Source: Actinosynnema sp042752395 (lineage in GTDB: Bacteria > Actinomycetota > Actinomycetes > Mycobacteriales > Pseudonocardiaceae). Taken from it: a stretch of 64,000 bases of DNA. The number at the start of each line of letters is the position of its first letter. The stretch's first letter is position 1. Positions 36,034 to 44,284 of this stretch are shown in pieces. A program made the translations under genes and the position numbers. Location of the stretch: contig NZ_JBHYXZ010000008.1 of the NCBI RefSeq assembly GCF_042752395.1, positions 40,701 to 104,700 on the forward strand, read 5' to 3'. The notes under the pieces are model-generated. The model was given only the letters and a program-made list of their open reading frames with translations. It was not told the origin of the DNA and searched no databases.

Positions 36034-37707
36034 GTGCTCATGGCTCTGGTGTCGGACGGCGGGAACGCGGGGCGGTTGCGCGCGCTCTCCGACGCGGGCG
36101 TGCCCGAGGGCCCGGTGGTGCGGACCTCGGACCTGGCGGCGGCGGTGGCCGAGCTGGAGGCGCGGCACCGGCCCCGGTGGGTCTGGGCGGAGACGGCGGA
36201 GGTCTACCCGGACCTGCTGGCGCGCGGGGTGCGGGTCGAGCGGTGCCAGGACCTCGCGCACGTGGAGTACCTGCTGCTGGCCTACCAGGGCCGGCACGCC
36301 GAGCCGCGCGGGCTGGCCGCGGCGCTGGCCCGGCTGCGCGGGCTGCCCGTGCCGGTCGACCAGGGTCCGCGCAGGCGCGAGTCGCAGCCGACCCTGTTCG
36401 AGCCGGAGCAGCAACCGCTGCCCGGCGACGAGGACCCGGTGGACGCGGTCGTCGCCGTGCACGCGGAGCAGCAGCGGCTGGTCGCCACGCTGCCGCACGC
36501 GGACCGGCTGCGGCTGCTGTTCGCCGCCGAGTCGGCCAGCGCGCTGGCCGCCGCGGAGATGACGCACTTCGGCCTGCCGTGGCGGGCGGACGTGCACGAG
36601 GCGTTGCTGGTCGACGCGCTGGGCCCGCGCCCGGTGAACGGCGCGCGGCCGGCGCGGCTCGCGGAGCTGGCGGACCGGATCACGGCCGCGTTCGGCGGCA
36701 AGCCGGTCAACCCCGACCACCCGCCGGGCATCGTGCGCGCGTTCGCGCGGGAGGGCATCGACATCCCGTCGGCGCGGGCGTGGGTGCTCAAGGGCGTCGA
36801 CCACCCGGCCGTCGAGCCGCTGCTGGAGTACAAGGAACTGGCGCGGCTGTGGGTGGCGCACGGCTGGTCCTGGTTGGACACCTGGGTGGCGGACGGCCGG
36901 TTCCGACCGGACTACGTGGTGGGCGGCGTGGTGTCCGGGCGGTGGGCGACGCGCGGCGGCGCGGCGTTGCAGATCCCCCGCACGCTGCGCAAGGCGGTGC
37001 GGGCCGACCCGGGGTGGAAGCTGGTGGCGGCGGACGCGGCGCAGCTCGAACCGCGGGTGCTGGCGGCGTTGGCGAACGACCACCGGTTCACCGAGGTCTC
37101 CACGGACGACGACCTCTACACCTCGCTCGCGGCGGAGGCGTTCGACGGCGACCGGGCCAAGGCGAAGACCGCCATGCTGTCCGCGATGTACGGCGGCACG
37201 GGCGGCAACGCCGGTCCGGCGATGGCGGTGCTGCGCCGCCGGTTCCCCGAGGCGGTCGGGTACGTGGAGGCCGCCGCCCTCGCGGGCGAGCAGGGGCGCG
37301 TGGTGCGCTCGCGGCTCGGGCGCACGAGCCCGCCGCCGTCGGAGGCGTGGCACGCCGCGACCGGCGACACCGACGACGGCGAGGACGCGCTGCGGCGGTC
37401 CCGGCGCGCGGCGCGGGACTGGGGCCGGTTCACCCGCAACTTCGTGGTGCAGGCCAGCGCGGCGGACTGGACGGCGGCGCTGCTCGGCGCGCTGCGGCGG
37501 CGGTTGCACCGGTCGGCGCGCGGCGCGCACCTGGTGTTCTTCCAGCACGACGAGGTGCTGGTGCACTGCCCGGAGGAGCTGGCGGGGGTGGTGTGCGCCG
37601 AGGTGACGGCGGCGGGCGAGGAGGCGTCGCGGCTGGTGTTCGGGGCGACCCCGGTCCGGTTCCCGCTCAAGGCCGTGCCGGTGGACAGCTACGCCGACGC
37701 CAAGTAG
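36034..37707 (+). CDS. Family A DNA polymerase-like protein (exonuclease/polymerase type)
   Basis: 557 aa. Polymerase motifs are readable: motif A VAADAAQLEPRVLAAL (catalytic Asp), motif B DRAKAKTAMLSAMYGG, motif C VFFQHDEVLVHCPE with His-Asp-Glu. The N-terminal ~170 residues correspond to the 3'-5' exonuclease domain of actinobacterial relatives, but I do not find the DxE...D acidic set, so proofreading is doubtful. It has no 5' nuclease domain and is far shorter than Pol I. GTG at 36034 is chosen because CACAAT (36021-36026) is a plausible -10 that would give a leaderless mRNA; ATG at 36040 is an alternative. Confidence 0.88.
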   Translation: MLMALVSDGGNAGRLRALSDAGVPEGPVVRTSDLAAAVAELEARHRPRWVWAETAEVYPDLLARGVRVERCQDLAHVEYLLLAYQGRHAEPRGLAAALARLRGLPVPVDQGPRRRESQPTLFEPEQQPLPGDEDPVDAVVAVHAEQQRLVATLPHADRLRLLFAAESASALAAAEMTHFGLPWRADVHEALLVDALGPRPVNGARPARLAELADRITAAFGGKPVNPDHPPGIVRAFAREGIDIPSARAWVLKGVDHPAVEPLLEYKELARLWVAHGWSWLDTWVADGRFRPDYVVGGVVSGRWATRGGAALQIPRTLRKAVRADPGWKLVAADAAQLEPRVLAALANDHRFTEVSTDDDLYTSLAAEAFDGDRAKAKTAMLSAMYGGTGGNAGPAMAVLRRRFPEAVGYVEAAALAGEQGRVVRSRLGRTSPPPSEAWHAATGDTDDGEDALRRSRRAARDWGRFTRNFVVQASAADWTAALLGALRRRLHRSARGAHLVFFQHDEVLVHCPEELAGVVCAEVTAAGEEASRLVFGATPVRFPLKAVPVDSYADAK

Positions 37708-37742
37708 CGGGCTTTTGCGCCGTTCGGTCGCTTGAACGATCA

Positions 37743-37762
37743 TCATGAGAGCGCTCTCATGA
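37743..37762. promoter_or_regulatory. 20-bp perfect palindrome, LacI-type operator
   Basis: TCATGAGAGC/GCTCTCATGA is a perfect 20-bp palindrome with the GAGCGCTC core of actinobacterial LacI-family sugar repressors. It lies 60 bp before the glucanase start, where it would overlap the promoter. The cognate regulator is not adjacent. Confidence 0.85.
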
Positions 37763-37821
37763 GTGCGCGGGCACGGTGTCCGTGCCGAACGCCCAGGACA
37801 GTGACAAGGAGGTCACCGCTC

Positions 37822-39219
37822 ATGGAGCCCAGCCGGAGCCGACGACGACGGGTCGTCGCCACCGCCGCCGCACTCATCACCGCCGTGCCGCTCGCGGTCG
37901 TCGCGACCCTGTCGGCCAACGCCTCGGTGCCGTCCACCCCGTCGGGCTGGACGTTGCAGTGGAGCGACGACTTCAACGGCGCGGCCAACACGCTGCCGTC
38001 GTCCTCGAACTGGATCTTCGACCTCGGCCACGGCTACCCCGGCGGTCCCGGCAACTGGGGCACCGGCGAGATCCAGAACTACACCAACAGCACGAACAAC
38101 ATCAAGCTCGACGGCTCGGGCAACCTGCGCATCACCGCCCTGCGTGACGGCTCGGGCAACTGGACGTCCGCCCGGATCGAGACCCAGCGGTCGAACTTCC
38201 GGCCGCCGGCGGGCGGCAAGCTCGCCATCGAGGGCCGCATCCAGATGCCGAACGTCACCGGCCAGGCCGCGCTCGGCTACTGGCCCGCGTTCTGGGCGCT
38301 CGGCTCGCCGTACCGGGGCAACTACTGGAACTGGCCCGCCATCGGCGAGTTCGACATCATGGAGAACGTCAACGGCATCAACTCCGTGTGGGGCGTGCTG
38401 CACTGCGGCGTGAACCCCGGCGGGCCGTGCAACGAGACCAACGGCCTGGGCGCGAGCCGCGCGTGCCCCGGCTCGACGTGCCAGTCCGCGTTCCACACCT
38501 ACCGGTTCGAGTGGGACGACAGCAGCTCGCCCAAGGCGTTGCGCTGGTACGTGGACGGCCAGCAGTTCCACAGCGTCACCCAGAACCAGATGGACGCGAC
38601 CACGTGGAACAACATGACCGGCCACGCGGGCTACTTCCTGCTGCTGAACCTCGCCATGGGCGGGGCGTTCCCCAACGGCGTCGCGGGCTTCGGCACGCCG
38701 ACCTCGGCGACCCAGTCCGGTCACTCGCTGGTGGTGGACTACGTGGCGGTGTGGACCGCGGGCGGCGGCACGCAGCCCACCACCACGACCACCACCAACC
38801 CTCCCGGCGGCAGCGGGTGGGACGCGTTCAGCGACATCCAGGCCGAGCAGGCCACGTCGCGGTCCGGCGGCACGATCGTGTCCGGTGACGGCGGCCAGGC
38901 GGTGGCGCAGTTGGCCAACGGCAACTCGCTGCGGTTCTCCGGCGTCCGGTTCGGCTCGCGCACCGCGACCCAGTTCGTCGCCCGGGCCGCGTCCGGCGCG
39001 ACCGGCGGGGTGAGCGGCCTGGTCGAGGTGCGGCTGGACAGCCCGACCGCCGCGCCGATCGGCAGCTTCGCCATCGCCGACACCGGCGGCTGGCAGAGCT
39101 GGCGCACGGTGCCCGCGAACATCTCGGGCGTCACCGGCACGCACGACGTCTACATCACGTTCACCAGCGGCCAGCCCGCCCCGTACGTGAGCCTGAACTG
39201 GATCCGCTTCGGCACGTGA
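37822..39219 (+). CDS. Secreted GH16 beta-glucanase with C-terminal carbohydrate-binding module
   Basis: 465 aa. A long basic signal peptide (MEPSRSRRRRVVATAAALIT..., cleavage near ANA-SV at ~37) is followed by a GH16 domain (~40-285) with the catalytic EFDIMENVNG (ExDxxE) and WTSARIETQ. A Thr/Pro/Gly linker (~290-305) leads to a CBM6-type beta-sandwich (IQAEQATSRSGGTIV ... PYVSLNWIRFG). It should cleave beta-1,3- or mixed glucans outside the cell. ATG at 37822 follows AAGGAGG. Expression is probably sugar-controlled through the palindrome upstream. Confidence 0.95.
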   Translation: MEPSRSRRRRVVATAAALITAVPLAVVATLSANASVPSTPSGWTLQWSDDFNGAANTLPSSSNWIFDLGHGYPGGPGNWGTGEIQNYTNSTNNIKLDGSGNLRITALRDGSGNWTSARIETQRSNFRPPAGGKLAIEGRIQMPNVTGQAALGYWPAFWALGSPYRGNYWNWPAIGEFDIMENVNGINSVWGVLHCGVNPGGPCNETNGLGASRACPGSTCQSAFHTYRFEWDDSSSPKALRWYVDGQQFHSVTQNQMDATTWNNMTGHAGYFLLLNLAMGGAFPNGVAGFGTPTSATQSGHSLVVDYVAVWTAGGGTQPTTTTTTNPPGGSGWDAFSDIQAEQATSRSGGTIVSGDGGQAVAQLANGNSLRFSGVRFGSRTATQFVARAASGATGGVSGLVEVRLDSPTAAPIGSFAIADTGGWQSWRTVPANISGVTGTHDVYITFTSGQPAPYVSLNWIRFGT

Positions 39220-39441
39220 GAGCCCGTGGCGGGGGGCGCCCGCCCCCGCCCTGGGCGGCCCCCCCCCACCCAACGCGGGGTGTTAGCGGGAAGCCCCGTG
39301 CCCCCGGTGGGGGGGGGGTGGCGCCCGNNNNNNNNNNCCGCGCGCGCGCCCCCGCGGTGGTGTCTGCGAGCGCGGTGGCGTGGGCCCGCGGGGGCGGGGG
39401 GCGGCCGCCCCCCCCCCCCCCCCGCCGCCCCCCCCCCCCAC
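39220..39441. other. G/C homopolymer debris around a 10-N gap
   Basis: From the glucanase stop to about 39440 the sequence degenerates into long runs of G or C (for example 39411-39438) around N at 39328-39337. This looks like error-prone gap-filling and not biological sequence. Upstream control of the AraC gene and any terminator of the glucanase are lost in it. Confidence 0.85.
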
Positions 39442-39454
39442 TACCATCGGCGGG

Positions 39455-40129
39455 GTGTACGCGGAACGCCCGTTCCCCGGTCTGGCGTGCGTCTGGCGCC
39501 GGACCGCGACGTCGGACGCCCCGACCCTGGTGGTGCCCGACGGGTGCACGGACATCATCTACGCGGCCGGCGCCGGCGCGGTATTCGTGGCCGGTCCCGA
39601 CACGGTCGGGCACCTGACGGCCCTCGGCCCGGGCACGGTGTTCGGCGTGCGGTTCGGTCCCGGCGTGGGGCCGGCGGCGTTCGGCGTGCCGGGGGTGGAG
39701 CTGCGCGACCAGCGCGTGCCGCTGGCCGAGCTGTGGGGGCCGTCGGCCCGCCTGGAGGACGCCCTGGGCACTGCCGACGACCCGTGCGACGTGCTGGCGG
39801 CGGCCGCGCTGGACCGGCTGCGGGAAACGCCGCCCGCGCCCCTGGTGCGCGCGATCGCGTCGGCCGTGTCCTCGACCAGCGTCGGCGACCTGGCCTCCGA
39901 CCTGGGCCTGAGCGAACGGCAACTGCACCGGCGCAGCCTGGCCGCGTTCGGCTACGGGCCCAAGGTGCTGCACCGGGTGCTGCGGTTCGACCGGGCGGTC
40001 AAGCTGGCGTGGGCCGGGGTGCCCTTCGCCGACATCGCCCACCGCACCGGGTACGCGGACCAGGCGCACCTGTCGCGCGAGGTGCGCGACCTGGCCGGCG
40101 TGCCGCTGGGTCAGCTGATCCGGTCGTAG
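39455..40129 (+). CDS. AraC family transcriptional regulator
   Basis: 224 aa. The N-terminal ~110 residues (LVVPDGCTDIIYAAGAGAVFV, FGVRFGPGVGPAAFGVPGVELRD) match the small DUF6597-type sensor domain. The C-terminal AraC double HTH is SVGDLASDLGLSERQLHRRS and PFADIAHRTGYADQAHLSRE. GTG at 39455 is chosen: TACCAT (39442-39447) is a fair -10 that puts the transcript start at it, and the frame upstream enters gap debris. The last 19 bp overlap the convergent gene. Regulon unknown. Confidence 0.85.
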   Translation: MYAERPFPGLACVWRRTATSDAPTLVVPDGCTDIIYAAGAGAVFVAGPDTVGHLTALGPGTVFGVRFGPGVGPAAFGVPGVELRDQRVPLAELWGPSARLEDALGTADDPCDVLAAAALDRLRETPPAPLVRAIASAVSSTSVGDLASDLGLSERQLHRRSLAAFGYGPKVLHRVLRFDRAVKLAWAGVPFADIAHRTGYADQAHLSREVRDLAGVPLGQLIRS

Positions 40130-40968
40130 GCGCGCAGCGCCAGCAATGCCTCGATGGTGACGATGGGCCGCCACTCGTAGGTCGTCACGGGCGTCCACGC
40201 GGCCCACGGGAACGTCCACCCGCCGTCGTCCTGCTGCGCGGCGGCCACCGCGTCGAGGTCCGCGCCGATCTCCTCGTCGCTGAACCAGCGGCGGGCCAGG
40301 CTGTCGGGCGTCGGCGCGTACTGGTGCGGCTTGTGCGTCTCCCCCGCCGCGTACCCCTCGTGGGCCCTCCCGTCGCCGAGGTCCACCAACCCCTGCTCGC
40401 GCACCAGCGCGCCGAGCCGTTCGGCCTCCCGCTCCGCCCGCGGCCGGTCGGGCACGTGGTCGAGGAAGCGGGCGCAGGCGTTCACCTCGTACGGGTGCGA
40501 CGTGGTCAGCCCGGCGATGCGCCGCCAACAGAACTCGGTCGCCCCGTCCAGCCACGGGTGCTCGACGCCCATCCGGTGCAGGGCGCTCGCCAGCAACGCC
40601 GTGACCAGCAGGTCGCTCTCGCCGGAGGGCTGCCACCACGGGGCCCGCGCGCCGGGCGTGTCCAGGCAGTTCGGCACCGCGCCGTCCGGGTTGGCGATCG
40701 TGGCCAGGAAGTCGCACGCCGGGTGCGCGTGCTCGGTCCAGCCCACCTCCGCGAGCAGCGACAACGCGGTGTAGGTGTGCAGCGGCTGGCTGTCCGGCCC
40801 GCGCCCGTCGGGTTCCAGCGCGTGCCCGAACCCGCCGTCGTCGTTGCGGTAGGCCAGCACCGCCGTCGCCACGGCGTCACCGGACCCGCCCTCGAAGAGG
40901 TGCAGGAACCGCCGTTGTTCGAGGACCCGCGCGTTGAGCCGGATGAAGGAACGAGCTGCTTCGATCAT
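40111..40968 (-). CDS. Alpha-toroid (prenyltransferase/terpene cyclase-like fold) protein
   Basis: 285 aa. Repeated helical units with QxxDGGW/NDDGGF-type motifs (AYRNDDGGFGHALEPDG, AAAQQDDGGWTFPWAAWT) mark the alpha/alpha-toroid fold of prenyltransferases and squalene cyclases, but the acidic cyclase motif DxDD is not seen. ATG at 40968 (MIEAARSFIRLNARVLEQ) is chosen; the frame continues upstream to 41085 without support. Catalytic function cannot be claimed. Confidence 0.78.
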   Translation of the reverse strand: MIEAARSFIRLNARVLEQRRFLHLFEGGSGDAVATAVLAYRNDDGGFGHALEPDGRGPDSQPLHTYTALSLLAEVGWTEHAHPACDFLATIANPDGAVPNCLDTPGARAPWWQPSGESDLLVTALLASALHRMGVEHPWLDGATEFCWRRIAGLTTSHPYEVNACARFLDHVPDRPRAEREAERLGALVREQGLVDLGDGRAHEGYAAGETHKPHQYAPTPDSLARRWFSDEEIGADLDAVAAAQQDDGGWTFPWAAWTPVTTYEWRPIVTIEALLALRAYDRIS

Positions 40969-41117
40969 GCGCTCGACGGTAGGCCCGACCGCACTACCGC
41001 GTCTTGAACGAATCGGACGCCGTTCCCCGGAAGGAGTAACCGTTCCGGAAGCCCCGACGGGGCGAGGACCCTGTGCCATCATCACTTCCGGTAGTTCGGC
41101 GTGAGGGGAGCGCGACG

Positions 41118-41540
41118 ATGGTGGACGCCGGGGGTGGCGGTCTCATCGGCAAGATCGGGTTCGTGGCGGACACGGTGTCCGCCGGCCCGGCGGGTTCCGG
41201 TCTCGTGGCAGGTCAGACGCACTTCACCGTCGACCTGGCACAGGCGCAGAAGCTGATCGACGGCCTGGCCGACGCCCGCGACCGGCTGCAGAGCCTCTAC
41301 GACCAGGCGTGGACCTTCACGATCTCCGGAGGGCCCGGCAACGATCCCTACAGCGAGTCGGCGGCGACGACGATCGCCCAGACCGCCGGCGGTGATCCCG
41401 GTGGCTACGGGTGGGCGAGCCTGAAGGCGATCGAAGCCCTCAACCGTACGATCCAGAGCATCCAAGCCTCCCTGGACAACTACAAGGGCCAGGAGCAGGC
41501 GAACACCGACGCCTTCAGGGGCGGGGGGAATCAGGCGTGA
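41118..41540 (+). CDS. Small ESX/type VII substrate-like protein
   Basis: 140 aa. The central helix-rich region (FTVDLAQAQKLIDGLADARDRLQSLYDQAW) and the C-terminal helix with LDNYKGQEQ contain a YxxxE type VII export signal (Tyr ~124 to Glu ~128). It lacks a Sec signal. ATG at 41118 after GAGGGGAG. It is the first of four overlapping or tightly spaced genes (esx-like, DUF3558 lipoprotein, PPE-like, EspG), an arrangement seen repeatedly in Pseudonocardiales. It is likely exported through a type VII apparatus encoded elsewhere. Confidence 0.75.
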   Translation: MVDAGGGGLIGKIGFVADTVSAGPAGSGLVAGQTHFTVDLAQAQKLIDGLADARDRLQSLYDQAWTFTISGGPGNDPYSESAATTIAQTAGGDPGGYGWASLKAIEALNRTIQSIQASLDNYKGQEQANTDAFRGGGNQA

Positions 41541-42145
41541 GGCGAGCAGCGCTGGTGATCGTGTCCGCGGCGGCCTTCCTGGTCGCGTCGGGGTGCACGA
41601 CCAAGGACGACGGCACCCCGACACCGGTCGACAGCACGGGCACCACCGCGGCGGGGGCCACCACGACCTCGGCGGCGACGGGGGACGTCCCGGCCATCAC
41701 CGGGCCGGAACTGGACCTCGCCAAGTTCAGCGGCCCGTGCGCGGCGCTGAAGGCCGACCAGCTCTCCGCCCGGGGGGTGACGAAGGCCGGCACCGAACGC
41801 CCGGACCCGGCGGGCACGGCCTGCCAGTGGTACCCGGACGACCGCGCGCTCGGCACGAGCTTCGTCTTCGTGGTGCTGGACAAGGGCAAGGGCTTGAACG
41901 GCGTCTACGCCAACCGGGAGGACCTCCCGGTGTTCGAGCCGACCCAGGTCGCCGGGTACCCCGCGGTCAACAGCGACCTGACCGACGCGGCCCACGGCGC
42001 GTGCTCGACCGCCGTCGGCGTGGCCGAGGGCAAGGGCTTCGCGGTGCAGGTCCGCGTCAACGACAAGAAGCTGCCCGAGTACACCGAACCGTGTTCCGTG
42101 TCCAGCGAGATCGCGGAGACCGTGATCGGGAACCTGAAGGGGTAG
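41537..42145 (+). CDS. DUF3558 lipoprotein of the type VII locus
   Basis: 202 aa. GTG at 41537 overlaps the previous stop (GTGA). Signal peptide MRRAALVIVSAAAFLVASGC with lipobox ASGC (Cys20), a Thr/Ala-rich linker (~22-50), then the DUF3558 domain with cysteines in GPCAALKAD, GTACQWYPDD, HGACSTAVG and EPCSVSSE. It is presumably anchored on the outer face of the membrane. Its fixed place between two export substrates suggests a role in their handling at the cell surface (inference). Confidence 0.88.
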   Translation: MRRAALVIVSAAAFLVASGCTTKDDGTPTPVDSTGTTAAGATTTSAATGDVPAITGPELDLAKFSGPCAALKADQLSARGVTKAGTERPDPAGTACQWYPDDRALGTSFVFVVLDKGKGLNGVYANREDLPVFEPTQVAGYPAVNSDLTDAAHGACSTAVGVAEGKGFAVQVRVNDKKLPEYTEPCSVSSEIAETVIGNLKG

Positions 42146-42148
42146 GAC

Positions 42149-43459
42149 GTGGCCGTCGACAGCGATGCCCAGGGTCTGCTCAACATGTGCGTGGCCCCGG
42201 AAGCGATCTACGGCTGGTTCCACGAGGGCAGGGGACCCGAGCAGACCACGGACGCCAGTCGTGAGACCTGGCTCGGGATCGCCGCCGGGCACGGCGAGAT
42301 CGCCGAGCTGATCAACGCGGCGGTCCGGGCGTCCGGCGCGGTCTGGGAGGGCGCCGCCGGCGACGCGGCCCGCTCCAACACCACGCCGCTGGCGAGCTGG
42401 TCGGAGGTGACCGGCGACCTGGCCACGTCGGCGGGCGACAACACCGGCGAGATCAGCCGCGCGTTCCGCGAGGCCAAGGGCAGCCTGCGGGAACCCGTCC
42501 AGGTGCCCGACAAGCCCTGGTACAACGACGCGATCCCGTGGAACACCGACTACGACGACGCGGTCGAGCAGAGCCAGGAGGTCAACTCGCACAACCTCCA
42601 GGTGCTGAACACCTACGGCAGCGCCACGACGTCGGCCGGCAACTCGATGCCGTACTTCCCCGAGCCCGACGAGATCACCGGGAACGTCGAGCAGGAGAAG
42701 ACCGTCATCCCGCCGCCCAAGCCCGGCCGGGAAGGCGAGGACGAGACCGGCACCGGCAAGGGCGCCGACGACGGCACGACCGATCGCACCGGCACCGGCA
42801 CGACCAAGCCCTCGTGGACCGAGCCGCCGCAGGTCACGCCGCCGGGCACGACCACCGACAACACGACCCGACCGTCGTGGGTCCAGCCGGATCCCCAACG
42901 GCCCCAGCCGGACATCGGCTACCGGCCGCCGGAGCTGCCGAAGGACCGGCTGCCGCAGGACCCCCGGCTGCCCTACGACCCGCGGCTGCCGTACGACCCC
43001 CGCAACCCGAACGACCCGCGCAACCCCAACAACCCGCGCAACCGGGTCCCGGGCGTGCCCGGCGGACCGGGTGTGCCCGGCGGCGGCCGTCCCGGCATGC
43101 CCGGCGGCGGCGGTGGTGGCGGAGGCGGCCTCGGCGCGGGGCGCATGCCCGGCATGGGCGGGCCCGGCGGCGGCGGTCCCGGCGGGGCGTTCGGACCCGG
43201 CGGGGCGTCCGGCGCGCTGGGGCCGAACGAGGGTCGCGGCGGCTTCGGGCCCGGTGGTTCCGGTGGGTTCGGGCCCGGCGGCTCGGCCGGCGCGCGTGGC
43301 GGTCCCGGCGCGGCCGGGATGGGCGCGGGCATGGGGGCCGGCGGCGCACGTGGTCAGGGCGACGAGGACAAGGAGCACAAGTCCGCGTCGTACCTGCAGG
43401 AGACCGAGGACATCTTCGGCGACGGGACGCTGGTGGCACCGCCCGTCATCGGGGAGTGA
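42149..43459 (+). CDS. PPE-like secreted protein with Pro/Gly-rich tail
   Basis: 436 aa. The N-terminal ~175 residues are helical with a WxG turn (AVWEGAAGDAARSN) in a four-helix PPE/WXG100-like domain. Then a Pro/Thr/charged linker with repeats of the DPRLPYDPR and NPNDPRNPNNPRN kind (~265-295), and a long Gly-rich segment (~300-405). The extreme C-terminus (KEHKSASYLQETEDIFGDGT) looks ordered again. GTG start 3 bp after the lipoprotein stop. The next gene encodes an EspG-like protein, which in mycobacteria chaperones PPE substrates. Confidence 0.82.
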   Translation: MAVDSDAQGLLNMCVAPEAIYGWFHEGRGPEQTTDASRETWLGIAAGHGEIAELINAAVRASGAVWEGAAGDAARSNTTPLASWSEVTGDLATSAGDNTGEISRAFREAKGSLREPVQVPDKPWYNDAIPWNTDYDDAVEQSQEVNSHNLQVLNTYGSATTSAGNSMPYFPEPDEITGNVEQEKTVIPPPKPGREGEDETGTGKGADDGTTDRTGTGTTKPSWTEPPQVTPPGTTTDNTTRPSWVQPDPQRPQPDIGYRPPELPKDRLPQDPRLPYDPRLPYDPRNPNDPRNPNNPRNRVPGVPGGPGVPGGGRPGMPGGGGGGGGGLGAGRMPGMGGPGGGGPGGAFGPGGASGALGPNEGRGGFGPGGSGGFGPGGSAGARGGPGAAGMGAGMGAGGARGQGDEDKEHKSASYLQETEDIFGDGTLVAPPVIGE

Positions 43460-43465
43460 GGCGAA

Positions 43466-44284
43466 GTGCTGCGCACCAGGGTGGCCGTCCCGGTCGTCGC
43501 GCTCTACAACGCGTGGCAGGCGGAGGGCCTGCCGACGCTGCACAACGCGCTGCTGACGCAGGTCGAGTTCGACCGCGGCCGGCTGGCCGAGGGCGACGTC
43601 ACCGGGCTGGCCGACCTCGCCCGCCGCGGTTGGGACGAGCTGGAACGGCTCGGCCTCGCCCGCGGCAGGCAGGTGCACGCCGACCTCGCCCGGTCGCTGC
43701 GCCTGATCGCCGAGGCGGGCGTCGAGTACTACGCGTTCTTCAACCAGGGCGACGACGCGACGCGCACCGCCCTGGTGGCGCAGTCCGGTGACGACGCGTT
43801 GCGCGTCGTGCTGCGGGCGGACCGGCACTTCGTGCTCGAACCGGTCCGGGCCGAGGACGCGGTGCCGTCCCTGGTGTCCGTGCTGCCCGAGGCCAAGCCG
43901 GGGCGCGGCCCCGTGCTCTCGCTGCCCGCGGACGCGCTGCACGACAAGCCGCGCCAACCCCGGCCGGACGAGGACGGCGGGTCGTTCCTGCACGCGAGCA
44001 GGCCGACCGGCGGGCACGCGGCCGAGGTGGAGCAGTTGCGCAGGCTGCTGGCCGAGCGGCGCACCGGCGGCGGCCAGCTCTACGCCGCGCGCCGGGACCG
44101 GTTCGGGCGCAAGCACCGGTGCGCCGCGCCGTTGACGTACTTCGACACGGTCGGCGGCCGGTACCTGTCGGCGAAGGCGACCGGCGGCGACGGCACGCCG
44201 TGGATCACCGTGCAGCCGGCCGACTTCGCCACCGTGCAGCACCGGTTGCGGCAGCTCAGCGCCGACGCAGCACCTCGCGGTTGA
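43466..44284 (+). CDS. EspG-family type VII secretion chaperone
   Basis: 272 aa. The pattern fits EspG: an N-terminal segment LPTLHNALLTQVEFDRG, YYAFFNQGDD near the middle and a C-terminal domain with QLYAARRDRFGRKHRCAAPLTYFDTVGGRY. EspG proteins bind PPE tips and keep PE/PPE pairs soluble before export. GTG at 43466, six bases after the PPE-like gene, so substrate and chaperone are made together. Its end overlaps the convergent FMN oxidase gene by 29 bp. Confidence 0.88.
   Translation: MLRTRVAVPVVALYNAWQAEGLPTLHNALLTQVEFDRGRLAEGDVTGLADLARRGWDELERLGLARGRQVHADLARSLRLIAEAGVEYYAFFNQGDDATRTALVAQSGDDALRVVLRADRHFVLEPVRAEDAVPSLVSVLPEAKPGRGPVLSLPADALHDKPRQPRPDEDGGSFLHASRPTGGHAAEVEQLRRLLAERRTGGGQLYAARRDRFGRKHRCAAPLTYFDTVGGRYLSAKATGGDGTPWITVQPADFATVQHRLRQLSADAAPRG

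Noticed and set aside
33439..37746. Extension of the STAND ATPase frame to a 1435-aa protein
   Set aside because: The upstream 600 codons are antisense to the family A polymerase gene, whose motifs are clear; GTG at 35946 has a ribosome binding site.
41118..44284. Complete type VII secretion system
   Set aside because: No EccB, EccC, EccD, EccE or mycosin gene is present; only substrates, a lipoprotein and a chaperone.
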